Of a stretch of 64,000 nt of DNA, positions 1-8,634 are shown piece after piece; positions within the stretch are counted from its first letter, which is position 1, and each line of letters opens with the position of its first letter. The position numbers and the translations under genes are program-made. This DNA is from Chungangia koreensis (GTDB lineage: Bacteria > Bacillota > Bacilli > Bacillales_A > Planococcaceae). The stretch lies in assembly GCF_042651785.1 (NCBI RefSeq), contig NZ_JBHSEC010000019.1:682001-746000 (forward strand), given 5' to 3'. The notes below the pieces were generated by a model, which worked only from the letters and a program-made list of their open reading frames with translations, had not been told where the DNA came from and searched no databases.

Positions 1-1047
1 ACCGAATAGGGAACCGGCTGTTAAGAGAACAAAAATAATCGTAATCGGATGGATGTGAAGCGATTTACCCATAATTTGTGGGGATATGAATTTCCCTTCG
101 ATTAATTGAACACATGTCCAAACAATCAGCAACTTAACCAGCATAAATGGAGAAGTTACGAGTGCGATAATCGCTGCTGGTGTTATTGCGATGACTGGCC
201 CCAAGTAAGGTACCACACTTGTTAACATTGCCAGCACACCTAATAATAGCGCGTATTCCAATCCGATGATTCGGAACCCGATTGTTACCATGATTCCAAT
301 ACAAATCGAAACTAAAATTTGTCCCTGTATATACGAACTAATTTGGTGGTCTGCCTCTCGCATGACTTCCTGCGCATCGTCACGTAATCGCGGCGGCAAA
401 ATACGGTAGATAAATTTCGGCAATTTTTCTCCTTCTAAAAGTAAATAGAAAAGGATGAACGGAACGGTCACAAGTGAGAGAACAAAACCTGCAAATGCTG
501 AGATGAAATTTGTGATTCCAACAGCCAATCCTGAAATGGCACCGGTCAAGAAACCTGAGATCTCCTGAATTTTTTGTTCGACAAGCTTTGGAATATTAAC
601 ATCCAACTCAGTATAATAAGGAGCAAAGATGGAGTTCCGTAAGAAATGATCAATATCTAAAAGAAGCTTCTTGAAATACATAGGGAAATCTTTGATTAAA
701 TCTTGAAATTGTCCCTTTAAAAATGGATAGATAACGACTACCAATGTTGTCAGAATACCGATTAAAATTAGAAAGAGTAGTAAGATTGCCCATACTCTTG
801 GAATCTTTAACTTTTCGTTCATGATTTTGACTATCCCTCTAAGTAAATAATACGCAATCGTGGCTACAATTAAAGGAAAAACAATTGTCGAAATCAAAAC
901 AATAATCGGTTCGAATATGAAGGATATTTTACTGAAAACAAAAATGATCAGACCTAACAAAAGAATACTGATCAATAAAAACAATGTATTCTTTCCGCCT
1001 AAAAAGCGGATGAAATTTGTCGCAAACAGGGATTTCTCTTTATCCAT
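1..1047 (-). CDS. AI-2E family transporter (3' part beyond window)
   Basis: Translating the minus strand from the ATG at 1047 gives an unbroken frame to the left edge, beginning MDKEKSLFATNFIRF, so about 349 residues are present and the C-terminus is missing. The protein is strongly hydrophobic, with a pair of N-terminal membrane helices, a central amphipathic stretch and further C-terminal helices. This is the layout of the AI-2E/YueF/PerM exporter family, whose substrates vary and are mostly unproven. An AGGCTTAAGG sequence just upstream is a weak ribosome binding site. It lies 48 bases downstream of the LCP gene on the same strand and may be cotranscribed with it. The family assignment is fairly secure; the substrate cannot be inferred. 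Confidence 0.8.
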   Translation of the reverse strand, partial: MDKEKSLFATNFIRFLGGKNTLFLLISILLLGLIIFVFSKISFIFEPIIVLISTIVFPLIVATIAYYLLRGIVKIMNEKLKIPRVWAILLLFLILIGILTTLVVVIYPFLKGQFQDLIKDFPMYFKKLLLDIDHFLRNSIFAPYYTELDVNIPKLVEQKIQEISGFLTGAISGLAVGITNFISAFAGFVLSLVTVPFILFYLLLEGEKLPKFIYRILPPRLRDDAQEVMREADHQISSYIQGQILVSICIGIMVTIGFRIIGLEYALLLGVLAMLTSVVPYLGPVIAITPAAIIALVTSPFMLVKLLIVWTCVQLIEGKFISPQIMGKSLHIHPITIIFVLLTAGSLFG

Positions 1048-1095
1048 CCTTAAGCCTCTCTTTCTATAATGAAACAAATGTGGAATACCCCTCTA

Positions 1096-2055
1096 TCATC
1101 TTAGCGGCATCCCGATAAATTTGCTGATGGCCTGTTTGTTCTGATCCAGGTCAAGTTCGATTACGGAACCAGCGTGACTATAAGAAGCAAATGAGTAGCT
1201 TCCTTCTACAGGAACGGTCATTTTATCAATTTCAAGACCTCCTCCTGCCATGATTTCGATTACTTTCCGAATTTCTTCCCCCGTCGTCAGATCAGTCTGT
1301 ATATAGCCATTGACTGCACCGGCAAGTTTAGGGATTCGTGGTAAGCTGGAAGGTGATAATAATTCCTCTTTTAACGCTTCAATTACTTTCTGCTGACGCG
1401 CCACACGGCCGAAATCCCCTTCCTGGTCTGCACGGAATCTCGCATAGCCCAACAGCTCTTTACCAGATAACTGCTGAGTACCAGGCATTAAGGTAACGCC
1501 GATCTTCTCGGACATTTCTTTCTCGACATTGACCTCTACGCCATTAGGAGCTGCAATGTCGATCAAAGTCTCGAAATTATCAAAATCGATTAATGCGTAA
1601 TGATGGATTGGAATCCCGAACATTCCAGTCAATGTGTCTTTTAATAATTGTACACCATCAAGATAGTAGGCGGTGTTCAGCTTATAGGATTCGTAACGTG
1701 GTATATCTGCATAAATATCTCTCATGAAAGAAATGAGTTTTACAGTATCATTATCCTTATTCCATGATGCCACAATCATCGTGTCAGATCGTGATTTGCC
1801 GCTTCCATCGTCATCTACACCAATTAATAAGATGTTCTCAATATGCATATATTTCGGATCCTTCGTGTCTCCGGTGAAATCCTCATCTTCAGATGCTCCA
1901 TTTTCACCCGCCAGATTTGAACCTTCCCTATACTGTAAAACAGAAAAGGTGGCCATTCCGACGACTGATAGCAATAGAATCAGAAAGAAAAATCGTCCAA
2001 AGCGGAATCGCCTTTTCCTTCTCCCGGTTCTTGTTTCTTTATGTTCAATTTCCAT
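1096..2055 (-). CDS. LytR-CpsA-Psr (LCP) family cell-wall ligase
   Basis: LCP enzymes move anionic polymers such as teichoic acid from the undecaprenyl carrier onto peptidoglycan at the outer face of the membrane. The 319-residue product has a short basic cytoplasmic N-terminus, one membrane helix (about residues 20-40) and an extracellular LCP domain. Typical family segments are visible: RSDTMIVAS, SFMRDIYADIP, GYARFRADQEGDFGR and RQQKVIEAL, which carry the phosphate-binding arginines and the acidic residues. I chose the ATG at 2055 because GGAGG lies 7 bases upstream; an in-frame start further upstream (2082) lacks a site. Most Bacilli carry several LCP paralogues (TagT/U/V), and I cannot say which this is. 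Confidence 0.88.
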   Translation of the reverse strand: MEIEHKETRTGRRKRRFRFGRFFFLILLLSVVGMATFSVLQYREGSNLAGENGASEDEDFTGDTKDPKYMHIENILLIGVDDDGSGKSRSDTMIVASWNKDNDTVKLISFMRDIYADIPRYESYKLNTAYYLDGVQLLKDTLTGMFGIPIHHYALIDFDNFETLIDIAAPNGVEVNVEKEMSEKIGVTLMPGTQQLSGKELLGYARFRADQEGDFGRVARQQKVIEALKEELLSPSSLPRIPKLAGAVNGYIQTDLTTGEEIRKVIEIMAGGGLEIDKMTVPVEGSYSFASYSHAGSVIELDLDQNKQAISKFIGMPLR

Positions 2056-2184
2056 GATGGTTCCTCCAAACGAAAACTTCACAACTAATGACGAAATGCG
2101 TGTTTTTAAGTTCCTGCCGTATTGTAGTGCATCCCGTCAAAATGCTACAATACTCCTTGTATAGGTACAAGGAAGGTGAATAGT

Positions 2185-2712
2185 ATGTCTAATCGTTTAG
2201 AAAAAGCGACATTTGCAGGCGGTTGCTTCTGGTGTATGGTCAAACCATTCGATCAATGGGACGGTATTTCATCCGTCATTTCCGGTTACATGGGTGGTCA
2301 TTTAGAAAACCCAACTTATGAGGACGTGAAAACAGGTGATTCCGGCCACTTGGAAGTGGTTGAAATAGAATTCGATCCTACTGTTTTTCCGTATGAAAAA
2401 CTGCTTGAAATCTTTTGGCAGCAAATTGATCCAACCGATGAGGGCGGACAGTTCCATGATCGTGGTGATTCCTACCGTACTGCTATTTTCTATTATACAG
2501 AAAATCAGAAAGAGAAGGCGGAAAAGTCTAAAAATGACTTATCCGAAAGCGGAAAATTTTCCAAGCCCATCGTAACAGAAATCCGTCCGGCTGCCACCTT
2601 CTACCCGGCAGAAGATTATCATCAAGATTATTATAAAAAGAACAAGTCGCATTATGAAGAAGATCGGGAAAAATCCGGCCGGGATGAATTTATTAATAGC
2701 CATTGGAACTAA
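2185..2712 (+). CDS. msrA: Peptide methionine-S-sulfoxide reductase MsrA (first copy)
   Basis: MsrA reduces the S epimer of methionine sulfoxide in proteins and free methionine, using thioredoxin as the usual reductant. The 175-residue protein has the family signature GGCFWC, with catalytic Cys14, followed by the conserved YMGG, TGDSGHLEVV and PAEDYHQDYYKKN segments. The ATG at 2185 follows GGAAGG with about 8 bases between; a GTG at 2176 is in frame but overlaps that site. It stands alone, transcribed away from the LCP gene, with its own terminator. A second MsrA, fused transcriptionally to MsrB, lies at 32962-33495. Confidence 0.95.
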   Translation: MSNRLEKATFAGGCFWCMVKPFDQWDGISSVISGYMGGHLENPTYEDVKTGDSGHLEVVEIEFDPTVFPYEKLLEIFWQQIDPTDEGGQFHDRGDSYRTAIFYYTENQKEKAEKSKNDLSESGKFSKPIVTEIRPAATFYPAEDYHQDYYKKNKSHYEEDREKSGRDEFINSHWN

Positions 2713-2730
2713 CCCCCTATACTGGGGGTT
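2711..2730 (+). terminator. Short terminator after msrA
   Basis: AACCCCC, a six-base loop (TATACT), then GGGGGTT followed by TTCTTAC. The stem begins at the stop codon of msrA. The stem is short but GC-rich. Confidence 0.65.
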
Positions 2731-2759
2731 TTCTTACGAATGCCCACTTTCCCAATCCA

Positions 2760-2768
2760 TGCTATAAT
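2760..2768 (+). promoter_or_regulatory. Extended -10 promoter for the ABC-F gene
   Basis: TGCTATAAT matches the extended -10 element (TGnTATAAT), 32 bases before the start codon of the ABC-F gene. No convincing -35 hexamer is visible, which is usual for extended -10 promoters. Confidence 0.6.
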
Positions 2769-2799
2769 AGTAGTCATTGTAAAGTAGGAGGAAGATTGA

Positions 2800-4404
2800 A
2801 TGATCCAAGTTAATAATGTAAGTCTCCGTTTCGGCGACCGGAAACTTTTCGAAGACGTCAATATAAAATTCACGCCGGGCAACTGTTATGGTTTAATCGG
2901 CGCAAATGGCGCCGGTAAATCTACATTCCTAAAGATTCTATCTGGGGAATTAGAGCCTCAAACCGGGACAGTTTCGATGAATAAAGATGAACGATTAGCC
3001 ATTTTAAAACAGAACCATTTTGAATACGAGGAACATGTCGTACTTGAAACGGTCATTATGGGGCATGAGCGTTTATATGCCATCATGCAAGAAAAGAACG
3101 CCATTTACATGAAAGAAGACTTCTCTGATGAAGACGGCATGCGTGCTGCTGAACTTGAAGGTGAATTTGCTGAGCTTAACGGTTGGGAAGCCGAATCGGA
3201 AGCTGCAATTCTACTTCAAGGATTAGGTTTACCAGAAGAATTTCACAACAAGACATTGGCGGAACTTTCCGGTTCTGATAAGGTAAAAGTTCTTTTGGCC
3301 CAAGCCCTATTCGGAAAACCGGATGTTCTATTGCTCGATGAGCCGACGAACCACTTAGACTTAAATGCGATTCAATGGTTGGAAGAGTTCTTGATCAACT
3401 TTGAAAACACAGTGATTGTTGTATCCCATGACCGTCACTTCTTGAACAAGGTTTGTACGCATATTGCCGATCTCGATTTCAGCAAAATTCAAATCTACGT
3501 CGGCAACTATGATTTCTGGTATGAATCCAGCCAATTGGCACTAAAAATGTCACAGGACCAAAACCGGAAGAAGGAAGAGAAAATCAAAGAACTTCAAGCC
3601 TTCATCGCCCGTTTCAGCGCGAACGCATCAAAATCCAAGCAGGCCACTTCCCGTAAGAAAATGCTTGATAAGATTTCTTTGGATGATATTAGACCTTCTT
3701 CACGTAAATATCCATATGTTAACTTCCAAATCGGCCGAGAAATCGGAAATGATGTGTTGTCTGTAAAAGGATTGTCCAAATCGTTGGAAGGCGAACAAAT
3801 GTTTAAAGATATTTATTTTAATATGAACAAGGAAGATAAAATTGTCCTACTTGGTAATCCTCTCGCTAAAACAGCGCTATTGGAGGTTTTAGCAGAAGAA
3901 TCGCCAGTTGACGAAGGAGAATTCCGATGGGGAGTAACGACTTCTCGTGCATACTTCCCTCTCGACAACTCGGAATACTTTGAGGGTGATGAACCATCTT
4001 TAGTTGATTGGCTTCGCCAATTCTCACCAGAAGACGAAAGTGAAACATTCTTGCGCGGCTTCTTAGGACGTATGCTATTCTCAGGTGAAGAAGTAAAGAA
4101 GAAACCGTCCGTTCTTTCAGGTGGAGAGAAAGTTCGCTGTATGTTGTCTAAAATGATGCTTTCAAACTCAAACGTTCTTCTATTAGATGAACCGACAAAC
4201 CATTTGGACTTAGAATCGATTCAAGCATTGAACAATGGATTGACTGCATTTAAAGGTGCCATGATATTCACAAGTCATGACCATCAGTTCATTCAAACTA
4301 TAGCTAATCGCGTCATTGAAATCCGTGAAGACGGATCTATATTAGATAAACAAATGTCTTACGATGAATTCCTCGAATGGAAAAAAGCTCAAGGGCTTTC
4401 ATAA
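2800..4404 (+). CDS. ykpA: ABC-F family ATPase (YkpA/YbiT type)
   Basis: A soluble protein of 534 residues with two ABC ATPase domains and no membrane segment, as in ABC-F proteins that act on the ribosome. Walker A motifs are GANGAGKST (about residue 36) in the first half and a degenerate GNPLAKTALL in the second. Signature and Walker B are LSGSDKV plus LLLDEPTNHLD in half one, and LSGGEKV plus LLLDEPTNHLD in half two. Between them is the charged linker typical of the family. The degenerate second P-loop is as in the YkpA/YbiT subgroup as I recall it. GGAGG stands 7 bases before the ATG. Confidence 0.85.
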   Translation: MIQVNNVSLRFGDRKLFEDVNIKFTPGNCYGLIGANGAGKSTFLKILSGELEPQTGTVSMNKDERLAILKQNHFEYEEHVVLETVIMGHERLYAIMQEKNAIYMKEDFSDEDGMRAAELEGEFAELNGWEAESEAAILLQGLGLPEEFHNKTLAELSGSDKVKVLLAQALFGKPDVLLLDEPTNHLDLNAIQWLEEFLINFENTVIVVSHDRHFLNKVCTHIADLDFSKIQIYVGNYDFWYESSQLALKMSQDQNRKKEEKIKELQAFIARFSANASKSKQATSRKKMLDKISLDDIRPSSRKYPYVNFQIGREIGNDVLSVKGLSKSLEGEQMFKDIYFNMNKEDKIVLLGNPLAKTALLEVLAEESPVDEGEFRWGVTTSRAYFPLDNSEYFEGDEPSLVDWLRQFSPEDESETFLRGFLGRMLFSGEEVKKKPSVLSGGEKVRCMLSKMMLSNSNVLLLDEPTNHLDLESIQALNNGLTAFKGAMIFTSHDHQFIQTIANRVIEIREDGSILDKQMSYDEFLEWKKAQGLS

Positions 4405-4407
4405 GAC

Positions 4408-4446
4408 AAAAAATGTGCTTTGGCATTCCTGCCAAGCACATTTTTT
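4408..4446. terminator. Bidirectional terminator between ABC-F and DUF1232 genes
   Basis: A-rich run, TGTGCTTTGGC, loop ATTCCT, GCCAAGCACA, then TTTTTT. The stem of about 10 bp has one bulged T, with A and T tracts on the two sides, so it can stop transcription from both convergent genes. Confidence 0.85.
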
Positions 4447-4933
4447 ATTTCTTTTTCTTTTTTATAAAACGACCAAGCAAAGATCTTGAAGGCAGTTTTC
4501 CTACTACGGTATTGCCAGTTTCAGAGATTTTCTGCAAAGTAAATAATAATTTTTTATCTCCTGCCCAGTTTTCCTCTAAGACTTCCGGGGCAAACTTATT
4601 TAATAATGTATTTACGACAAATGCCGCTACAATCACATCATCCATGAAGCCGCCAGGTCCGACGAGCCCTTCCGGCAAGACATCAACCGGTGATATGAAG
4701 TAGAGCAATCCACTTCCGATTAGCGCTTTACTTTTAGCGTCGATACGATTGTCCAACATAGATTTCATAAGCAAATGAAAAAGGTCCGGAGCAAACAAAA
4801 TATATTCTCCGAATTTGCTTGTTCTTCCCGATTTTGTATGTAACCAGTCTGTAATCCGAATACGGAGTTTTTCATAAAAATCTTTTTGTTCATCTTCGGA
4901 AGGCAAAGGTTTTTTTAACTCGATTTCAGACAT
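4445..4933 (-). CDS. DUF1232 (YkvA-like) membrane-associated protein
   Basis: A 162-residue protein whose middle part (about residues 68-110) carries the DUF1232 signature: KALIGSGLLYFISPVDVLPEGLVGP followed by a conserved GFMDDVIVA. The domain is a short hydrophobic hairpin of unknown function found in many Bacilli. The C-terminus is a lysine cluster (RFIKKKKK). GGAAAGGGG precedes the ATG at 4933. The stop codon overlaps the bidirectional terminator shared with the ABC-F gene. The domain call is good; no function can be given. Confidence 0.8.
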   Translation of the reverse strand: MSEIELKKPLPSEDEQKDFYEKLRIRITDWLHTKSGRTSKFGEYILFAPDLFHLLMKSMLDNRIDAKSKALIGSGLLYFISPVDVLPEGLVGPGGFMDDVIVAAFVVNTLLNKFAPEVLEENWAGDKKLLFTLQKISETGNTVVGKLPSRSLLGRFIKKKKK

Positions 4934-5040
4934 ACTAATAGTCCCCTTTCCTGTATTACTGTTTTTACTATACCAAATAAACCTTATTTTGAAACTGCTG
5001 AATACTTGTCAGCGTCTCATGAGCAAAGGAGATGAATGAA

Positions 5041-5736
5041 ATGAAAAAATTACTACTATTATTTTCGTGCTTCTTTCTTCTGGCCGGCTGTACAAATAAC
5101 AACCAAGAAACAGATGATCCGGCAAAAGATCAAAACGATAATAGCGCTCAAGGAGATAATTCAAATGACACCGGCGATGGAGAATCAGGGTCAATCGTTG
5201 ATGCGGATGAAGAAGATGCAACAGATAATCTAATGTTCTTATCATATTTCATGAAAGATGGGACTGTTGCCCATTTTGAAGGTGAAGGAAATGAATATGC
5301 GACCTACTCAGCTCGCACAAAATATTTAGATGATAATTACATCAGTATTTATGAGGATAATGGCGGAACAGTCATGCTAAGAATCTTCAGGGTCGAAGAA
5401 GACCAAGTTCTTCTTGTCTTTGAACAAGGTGAACGCTATGAAGAATTAAAACCAAATGAACTGGCTCTTGAATCACTTGAGCCTATAAGCGTTTATTTGA
5501 AAGCACCTTTGGAAAAAGGTTCAGAATTTGACGGTTGGACGGTTATTGATACTTCTTCGTCTTTAAATACACCAGTCAAAGATTTTGAAAATGTCTTGGT
5601 GATTGAGAAAAAAGGTGAGGATGGAACGAATCGTCGATACTTTGCAAAAGGATATGGGGAAATTAAACGCGAGTTCATTATGACTTCCAATGGTACGGAA
5701 TCCAAAGTGACATCAACTTTATCGAAAATTGATTAA
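5041..5736 (+). CDS. Putative lipoprotein of unknown function
   Basis: The product (231 residues) begins MKKLLLLFSCFFLLAGCTNN: a charged N-terminus, a hydrophobic stretch and a lipobox LAGC, so it should be lipidated on the cysteine and held on the outer face of the membrane. The next 45 residues are a D/N/E-rich, low-complexity linker, and the rest looks like a compact beta-rich domain. I do not recognise the family. AAAGGAGA sits 9 bases before the ATG at 5041; the ATG at 5032 directly abuts that site and is less likely. It is a single gene with no clear partner. Confidence 0.75.
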   Translation: MKKLLLLFSCFFLLAGCTNNNQETDDPAKDQNDNSAQGDNSNDTGDGESGSIVDADEEDATDNLMFLSYFMKDGTVAHFEGEGNEYATYSARTKYLDDNYISIYEDNGGTVMLRIFRVEEDQVLLVFEQGERYEELKPNELALESLEPISVYLKAPLEKGSEFDGWTVIDTSSSLNTPVKDFENVLVIEKKGEDGTNRRYFAKGYGEIKREFIMTSNGTESKVTSTLSKID

Positions 5737-5754
5737 CATGGGATTGTATGTAAA

Positions 5755-5797
5755 GCCGCTCCAGGCGGACGCTTTCCAAAGGCGATCCGCAAGCCTC
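5755..5797. repeat. GC-rich intergenic repeat fragment
   Basis: CCGCTCCAGGCGGACGCTTT and the following GGCGATCCGCAAGCCTC are far more GC-rich than the surroundings. They resemble dispersed intergenic repeats I recall from Bacillaceae and Planococcaceae genomes (GGAAAGCGTCCGCCTGGAGC when read on the other strand). Related-looking pieces occur at 32197-32313 and 32420-32460. Confidence 0.5.
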
Positions 5798-5833
5798 ATT
5801 GGAGAACTTTCTTTGTATAAAATTGAAACAGAA

Positions 5834-5867
5834 AAAACGAGGCATCGCTTAATGGATGCCTCGTTTT
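5834..5867 (-). terminator. Terminator of the first cold-shock gene
   Basis: A perfect 13-bp stem (AAAACGAGGCATC / GATGCCTCGTTTT) with an 8-base loop, 10 bases after the csp stop codon, followed on the minus strand by a T-rich tail. Confidence 0.9.
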
Positions 5868-5877
5868 GTTTGTCGGA

Positions 5878-6078
5878 TTAAAGTTTTGTAACGTTAGCTG
5901 CTTGTGGTCCACGGTTTCCGTCGACTACTTCAAATTCAACTTTTTGACCTTCGTCAAGCGTTTTGAAACCTTCGCCTTGGATTGCGCTGAAGTGTACGAA
6001 TACGTCGTTTTCGCCTTCAACTTCGATGAATCCGAAGCCTTTTTCAGAGTTGAACCATTTTACTGTACCTTGTTTCAT
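5878..6078 (-). CDS. cspD: Cold-shock protein (CspB/CspD type)
   Basis: A 66-residue single cold-shock domain that binds single-stranded RNA and DNA and acts as an RNA chaperone. Both RNP motifs are intact: KGFGFIEV (RNP1, about residue 13) and VFVHFSAI (RNP2, about residue 26). The end GNRGPQAANVTKL is the usual one. TGGAGG lies 8 bases before the ATG. The mRNA has a leader of about 150 bases with a strong hairpin (see 6141-6194). The exact paralogue name is a guess; a second cold-shock gene is at 43866. Confidence 0.93.
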   Translation of the reverse strand: MKQGTVKWFNSEKGFGFIEVEGENDVFVHFSAIQGEGFKTLDEGQKVEFEVVDGNRGPQAANVTKL

Positions 6079-6140
6079 TGAAATACCTCCAAAAATTAAA
6101 AAGTAAACAATATGGAATTTTCCTACCGAGAATAAAAAAA

Positions 6141-6194
6141 TTCACATATTATAAAAAGTACCGTTTCAGCCGATCACTTTTTATAATATGTGAA
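6141..6194 (-). promoter_or_regulatory. 19-bp hairpin with U-tract in the csp leader
   Basis: Perfect inverted repeat TTCACATATTATAAAAAGT / ACTTTTTATAATATGTGAA around a 16-base loop. Reading toward csp it is followed by seven Ts, then 55 bases to the start codon. The stem is almost all A-T, so its stability would depend strongly on temperature. It may be a leader attenuator or thermoswitch, or the terminator of the DUF1033 gene upstream. Confidence 0.6.
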
Positions 6195-6232
6195 TACTGT
6201 GTTCCGGTAAATCAATTTCAATTGTTGTCTAT

Positions 6233-6260
6233 AGTATATCATCCGTTTAAAAATTGTCAA
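6233..6260 (-). promoter_or_regulatory. Sigma-A promoter of csp
   Basis: TTGACA (6260-6255), 16-base spacer, TATACT (6238-6233) on the minus strand. It predicts a start near 6226, upstream of the hairpin at 6141-6194. Confidence 0.7.
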
Positions 6261-6285
6261 ACATTGTTCATAAAATTTTATTTGT

Positions 6286-6591
6286 TCACTGATGTTCGAA
6301 ATTTCCGACTGGTTCACCATCCCTCAGGACCATGATTCCGTGATAAATTTGAAGAATGTCATCACAAGGAATGCAATATTCCTTCTCATCCTCTGACCAA
6401 AATGCCCAAAAAGCTCCGTTTTTAGTAGCCTCATGTGTATATTTTGCCCGAAATTCAGTAAGTAAACCTGTTAAGTGGAATTTTACTTCTTCCAAATTTT
6501 CGAAGCTTTTCTTATCGATTACTTGCTCTTCCCAACCCTCGAATAACCACCATGGTTCAAAATCGGCTTTCATATAGATGACTTCATACAA
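6286..6591 (-). CDS. DUF1033 family protein
   Basis: A 101-residue soluble protein with the DUF1033 opening (YEVIYMKADFEPWWLFEGWEE) and an aromatic-rich middle (FWAFWSEDEKEYC). Its function is not known; the family is found in Firmicutes. The likely start is the TTG at 6591, because family members begin a few residues before the MKADFEPWW segment and GAGGG lies about 10 bases upstream. Starting at the internal ATG would drop conserved residues. It is a single gene between xpaC and csp, on the csp strand. Confidence 0.75.
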   Translation of the reverse strand: MYEVIYMKADFEPWWLFEGWEEQVIDKKSFENLEEVKFHLTGLLTEFRAKYTHEATKNGAFWAFWSEDEKEYCIPCDDILQIYHGIMVLRDGEPVGNFEHQ

Positions 6592-6794
6592 GATGCAACA
6601 ACCCTCTTTTTCTTACGTTCTCTTTCGTAACATTATTTTACCAAATGAATGAATTTAGTCCATTGAAATGACTTCCATATGGAACGGTTTCATTGAAAAA
6701 ATATGGGTTCTACGATAAGTTTAAGTAGTGAAATGAAACCTTTAGAACAGCTTATACGTATAAAGTACCAGTTAACATATTAGGAGGGTTATAT

Positions 6795-7448
6795 ATGCAG
6801 GATGCAGGCCAATTCATACTTCGACATGCCTTTTCACTCCTGATTAGTATCATTGCTGCCATTACCTTTTTGACGATAGATTGGGGATTTTGGATTTCGA
6901 CTGTCCTCTTTATCACGGTGTATTTCATCAGTTCATTTTCAATCAAACAATTCCAGCTACACAATAAATTGAAAAAGTTCGGTTTGACAAGAGGCGAGTA
7001 TCGTCATATCAAATCACAGCTATCGGAAGCGAATAAGAAAATCCGTGAATTGAATCGACAGTATGGAAAGGTTCGATCCATTCGTGCATTCAAGCAACTG
7101 TTCGAAATGAATCGCTTAGCAAAACGGATTTTCTCAATTGTTAAAGGTAATCCGAGAAAATTTTATTCAGCTGAAAAGTTCTTTTACTCCCATCTTGACT
7201 CAGCAGTGGAATTGACATCGAAGTATTCATTGCTTGTTTCTCAGCCAATCAAAGATGCTGATATGAAGATAGCACTTCAACAAACAAGAGATACACTTGA
7301 AAGTATCAATGATGTGATGGAAGATGATCTTCGGAATGTCCTTTCAAATGACATTGAAGAATTAAAAATGGAACTAAGTTACGCTAAAATTTCTATAAAA
7401 CATGAAGAACCGTTGAAATTGAAAGGGGAAATGCCTCATGACCGATAA
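6795..7448 (+). CDS. xpaC: XpaC-like membrane protein
   Basis: A 217-residue protein with two closely spaced N-terminal membrane helices (about residues 10-50) followed by a helical, charged cytoplasmic part. It matches the XpaC family, named after an old report of 5-bromo-4-chloroindolyl phosphate hydrolysis; the real role is unclear. AGGAGGG lies just ahead of the ATG. Its last codons overlap the start of telA by 11 bases. The pair xpaC-telA (yceG-yceH in B. subtilis) is conserved in Bacilli, which strongly supports both calls and suggests a joint membrane-stress role. Confidence 0.8.
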   Translation: MQDAGQFILRHAFSLLISIIAAITFLTIDWGFWISTVLFITVYFISSFSIKQFQLHNKLKKFGLTRGEYRHIKSQLSEANKKIRELNRQYGKVRSIRAFKQLFEMNRLAKRIFSIVKGNPRKFYSAEKFFYSHLDSAVELTSKYSLLVSQPIKDADMKIALQQTRDTLESINDVMEDDLRNVLSNDIEELKMELSYAKISIKHEEPLKLKGEMPHDR

Positions 7449-8628
7449 ACAAACACTACAAACTGATTTAAAATCTGTTGATGACTTGTTGGGCGATCCA
7501 TTCAAGATGGACATGGACATGCTCTCCCCTGCTCCGCATCAGGAACAACCGGCTCAACCAGTAAAACTAATTGACCGCCTTTCTGAAGAGGAACAGCAGA
7601 AGGCAAAACAACTTGCTCAGCAAATTCCCGCAGGAAACTATGAAGCAATCCTGACTTATGGGTCGAATGCCCAAACGCAGTTATCCCAGTTTTCCCATAA
7701 GATGCTCGATCACGTTCAGCGGAAAGATATCGGTCCTGTAGGGGATATACTTAAAGACTTGATGAACAAATTATCCGAATTAAATCCTGAAGAACTGAAT
7801 ACTAAAAAGAAATCCGGTATTGCAAAATTTTTCGGGAAAGTCTCTCGATCTGTTCAGGAACTTATGACAAAATATCAGAAGCTTAGTACTCAAATAGACC
7901 GGATCGGTATACAACTTGAACATTCAAAGCGTGGTCTCTTGGAAGACGTTCATATGTTAAACCAGCTATATGATCAAAATAAGAACTACTTCCAAGCATT
8001 AAATGTCTATATAGCTGCAGCGGAATTAAAACGCGATGAAATCATTCACGAGGTCCTCCCTGCTTTAAGAAAGAAGGCAGAAGAATCGGATGATCAGATG
8101 GCTTATCAGGAAGTAAATGATATGGCCCAGTTCCTGGACCGACTTGAAAAAAGAATTTATGATTTACAATTATCCCGGCAAATCACCATCCAGACAGCTC
8201 CACAGATCCGGATGATTCAACAAACTAACCAAACACTTGCTGAAAAGATTCAATCATCTGTAATGACATCTATTCCATTATGGAAGAACCAAATTGCAAT
8301 TGCTCTTACATTGAACAGGCAGATGAAAGCCGTGGAAGCTCAAAAGCAAGTATCCAAAACAACTAACGACTTGCTGCTTAAGAATTCAGAAATGCTTAAG
8401 ATGAACAGTATTGAAACTGCGAAAGAAAATGAACGCGGCATTGTAGAAATCGATACACTGAAGAAAACACAAGAAAACCTACTCCAAACAATTGAAGAAA
8501 CGTTAAGAATCCAAGCAGATGGCCGAGCGAAGCGAAAAGCTGCAGAGGTCGAAATATCCCGTATGGAAGAAGAGTTGAAAAATCGTCTCTTAATCATTCA
8601 TGAAAGTCGTCAAGAAGGCAGCAGATAA
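7438..8628 (+). CDS. telA: TelA family toxic-anion resistance protein
   Basis: A 396-residue, mostly alpha-helical protein of the TelA/KlaA family, first linked to tellurite resistance on plasmids and later to resistance to nisin and other envelope stresses in Gram-positives. The N-terminal 50 residues are Q/P/A-rich and probably disordered. The rest is heptad-rich, with long stretches such as TNQTLAEKIQSSVMTSIPLWKNQIAIAL, characteristic of the family. No signal peptide or membrane helix is visible. It is translationally coupled to xpaC by an 11-base overlap, with AAAGGGG inside the end of xpaC as ribosome site. A strong terminator follows. Confidence 0.88.
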   Translation: MTDKQTLQTDLKSVDDLLGDPFKMDMDMLSPAPHQEQPAQPVKLIDRLSEEEQQKAKQLAQQIPAGNYEAILTYGSNAQTQLSQFSHKMLDHVQRKDIGPVGDILKDLMNKLSELNPEELNTKKKSGIAKFFGKVSRSVQELMTKYQKLSTQIDRIGIQLEHSKRGLLEDVHMLNQLYDQNKNYFQALNVYIAAAELKRDEIIHEVLPALRKKAEESDDQMAYQEVNDMAQFLDRLEKRIYDLQLSRQITIQTAPQIRMIQQTNQTLAEKIQSSVMTSIPLWKNQIAIALTLNRQMKAVEAQKQVSKTTNDLLLKNSEMLKMNSIETAKENERGIVEIDTLKKTQENLLQTIEETLRIQADGRAKRKAAEVEISRMEEELKNRLLIIHESRQEGSR

Positions 8629-8634
8629 TTATGC

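Noticed and set aside
1724..2164. 146-residue plus-strand frame
   Set aside because: It overlaps most of the LCP gene in antisense and has no family features.
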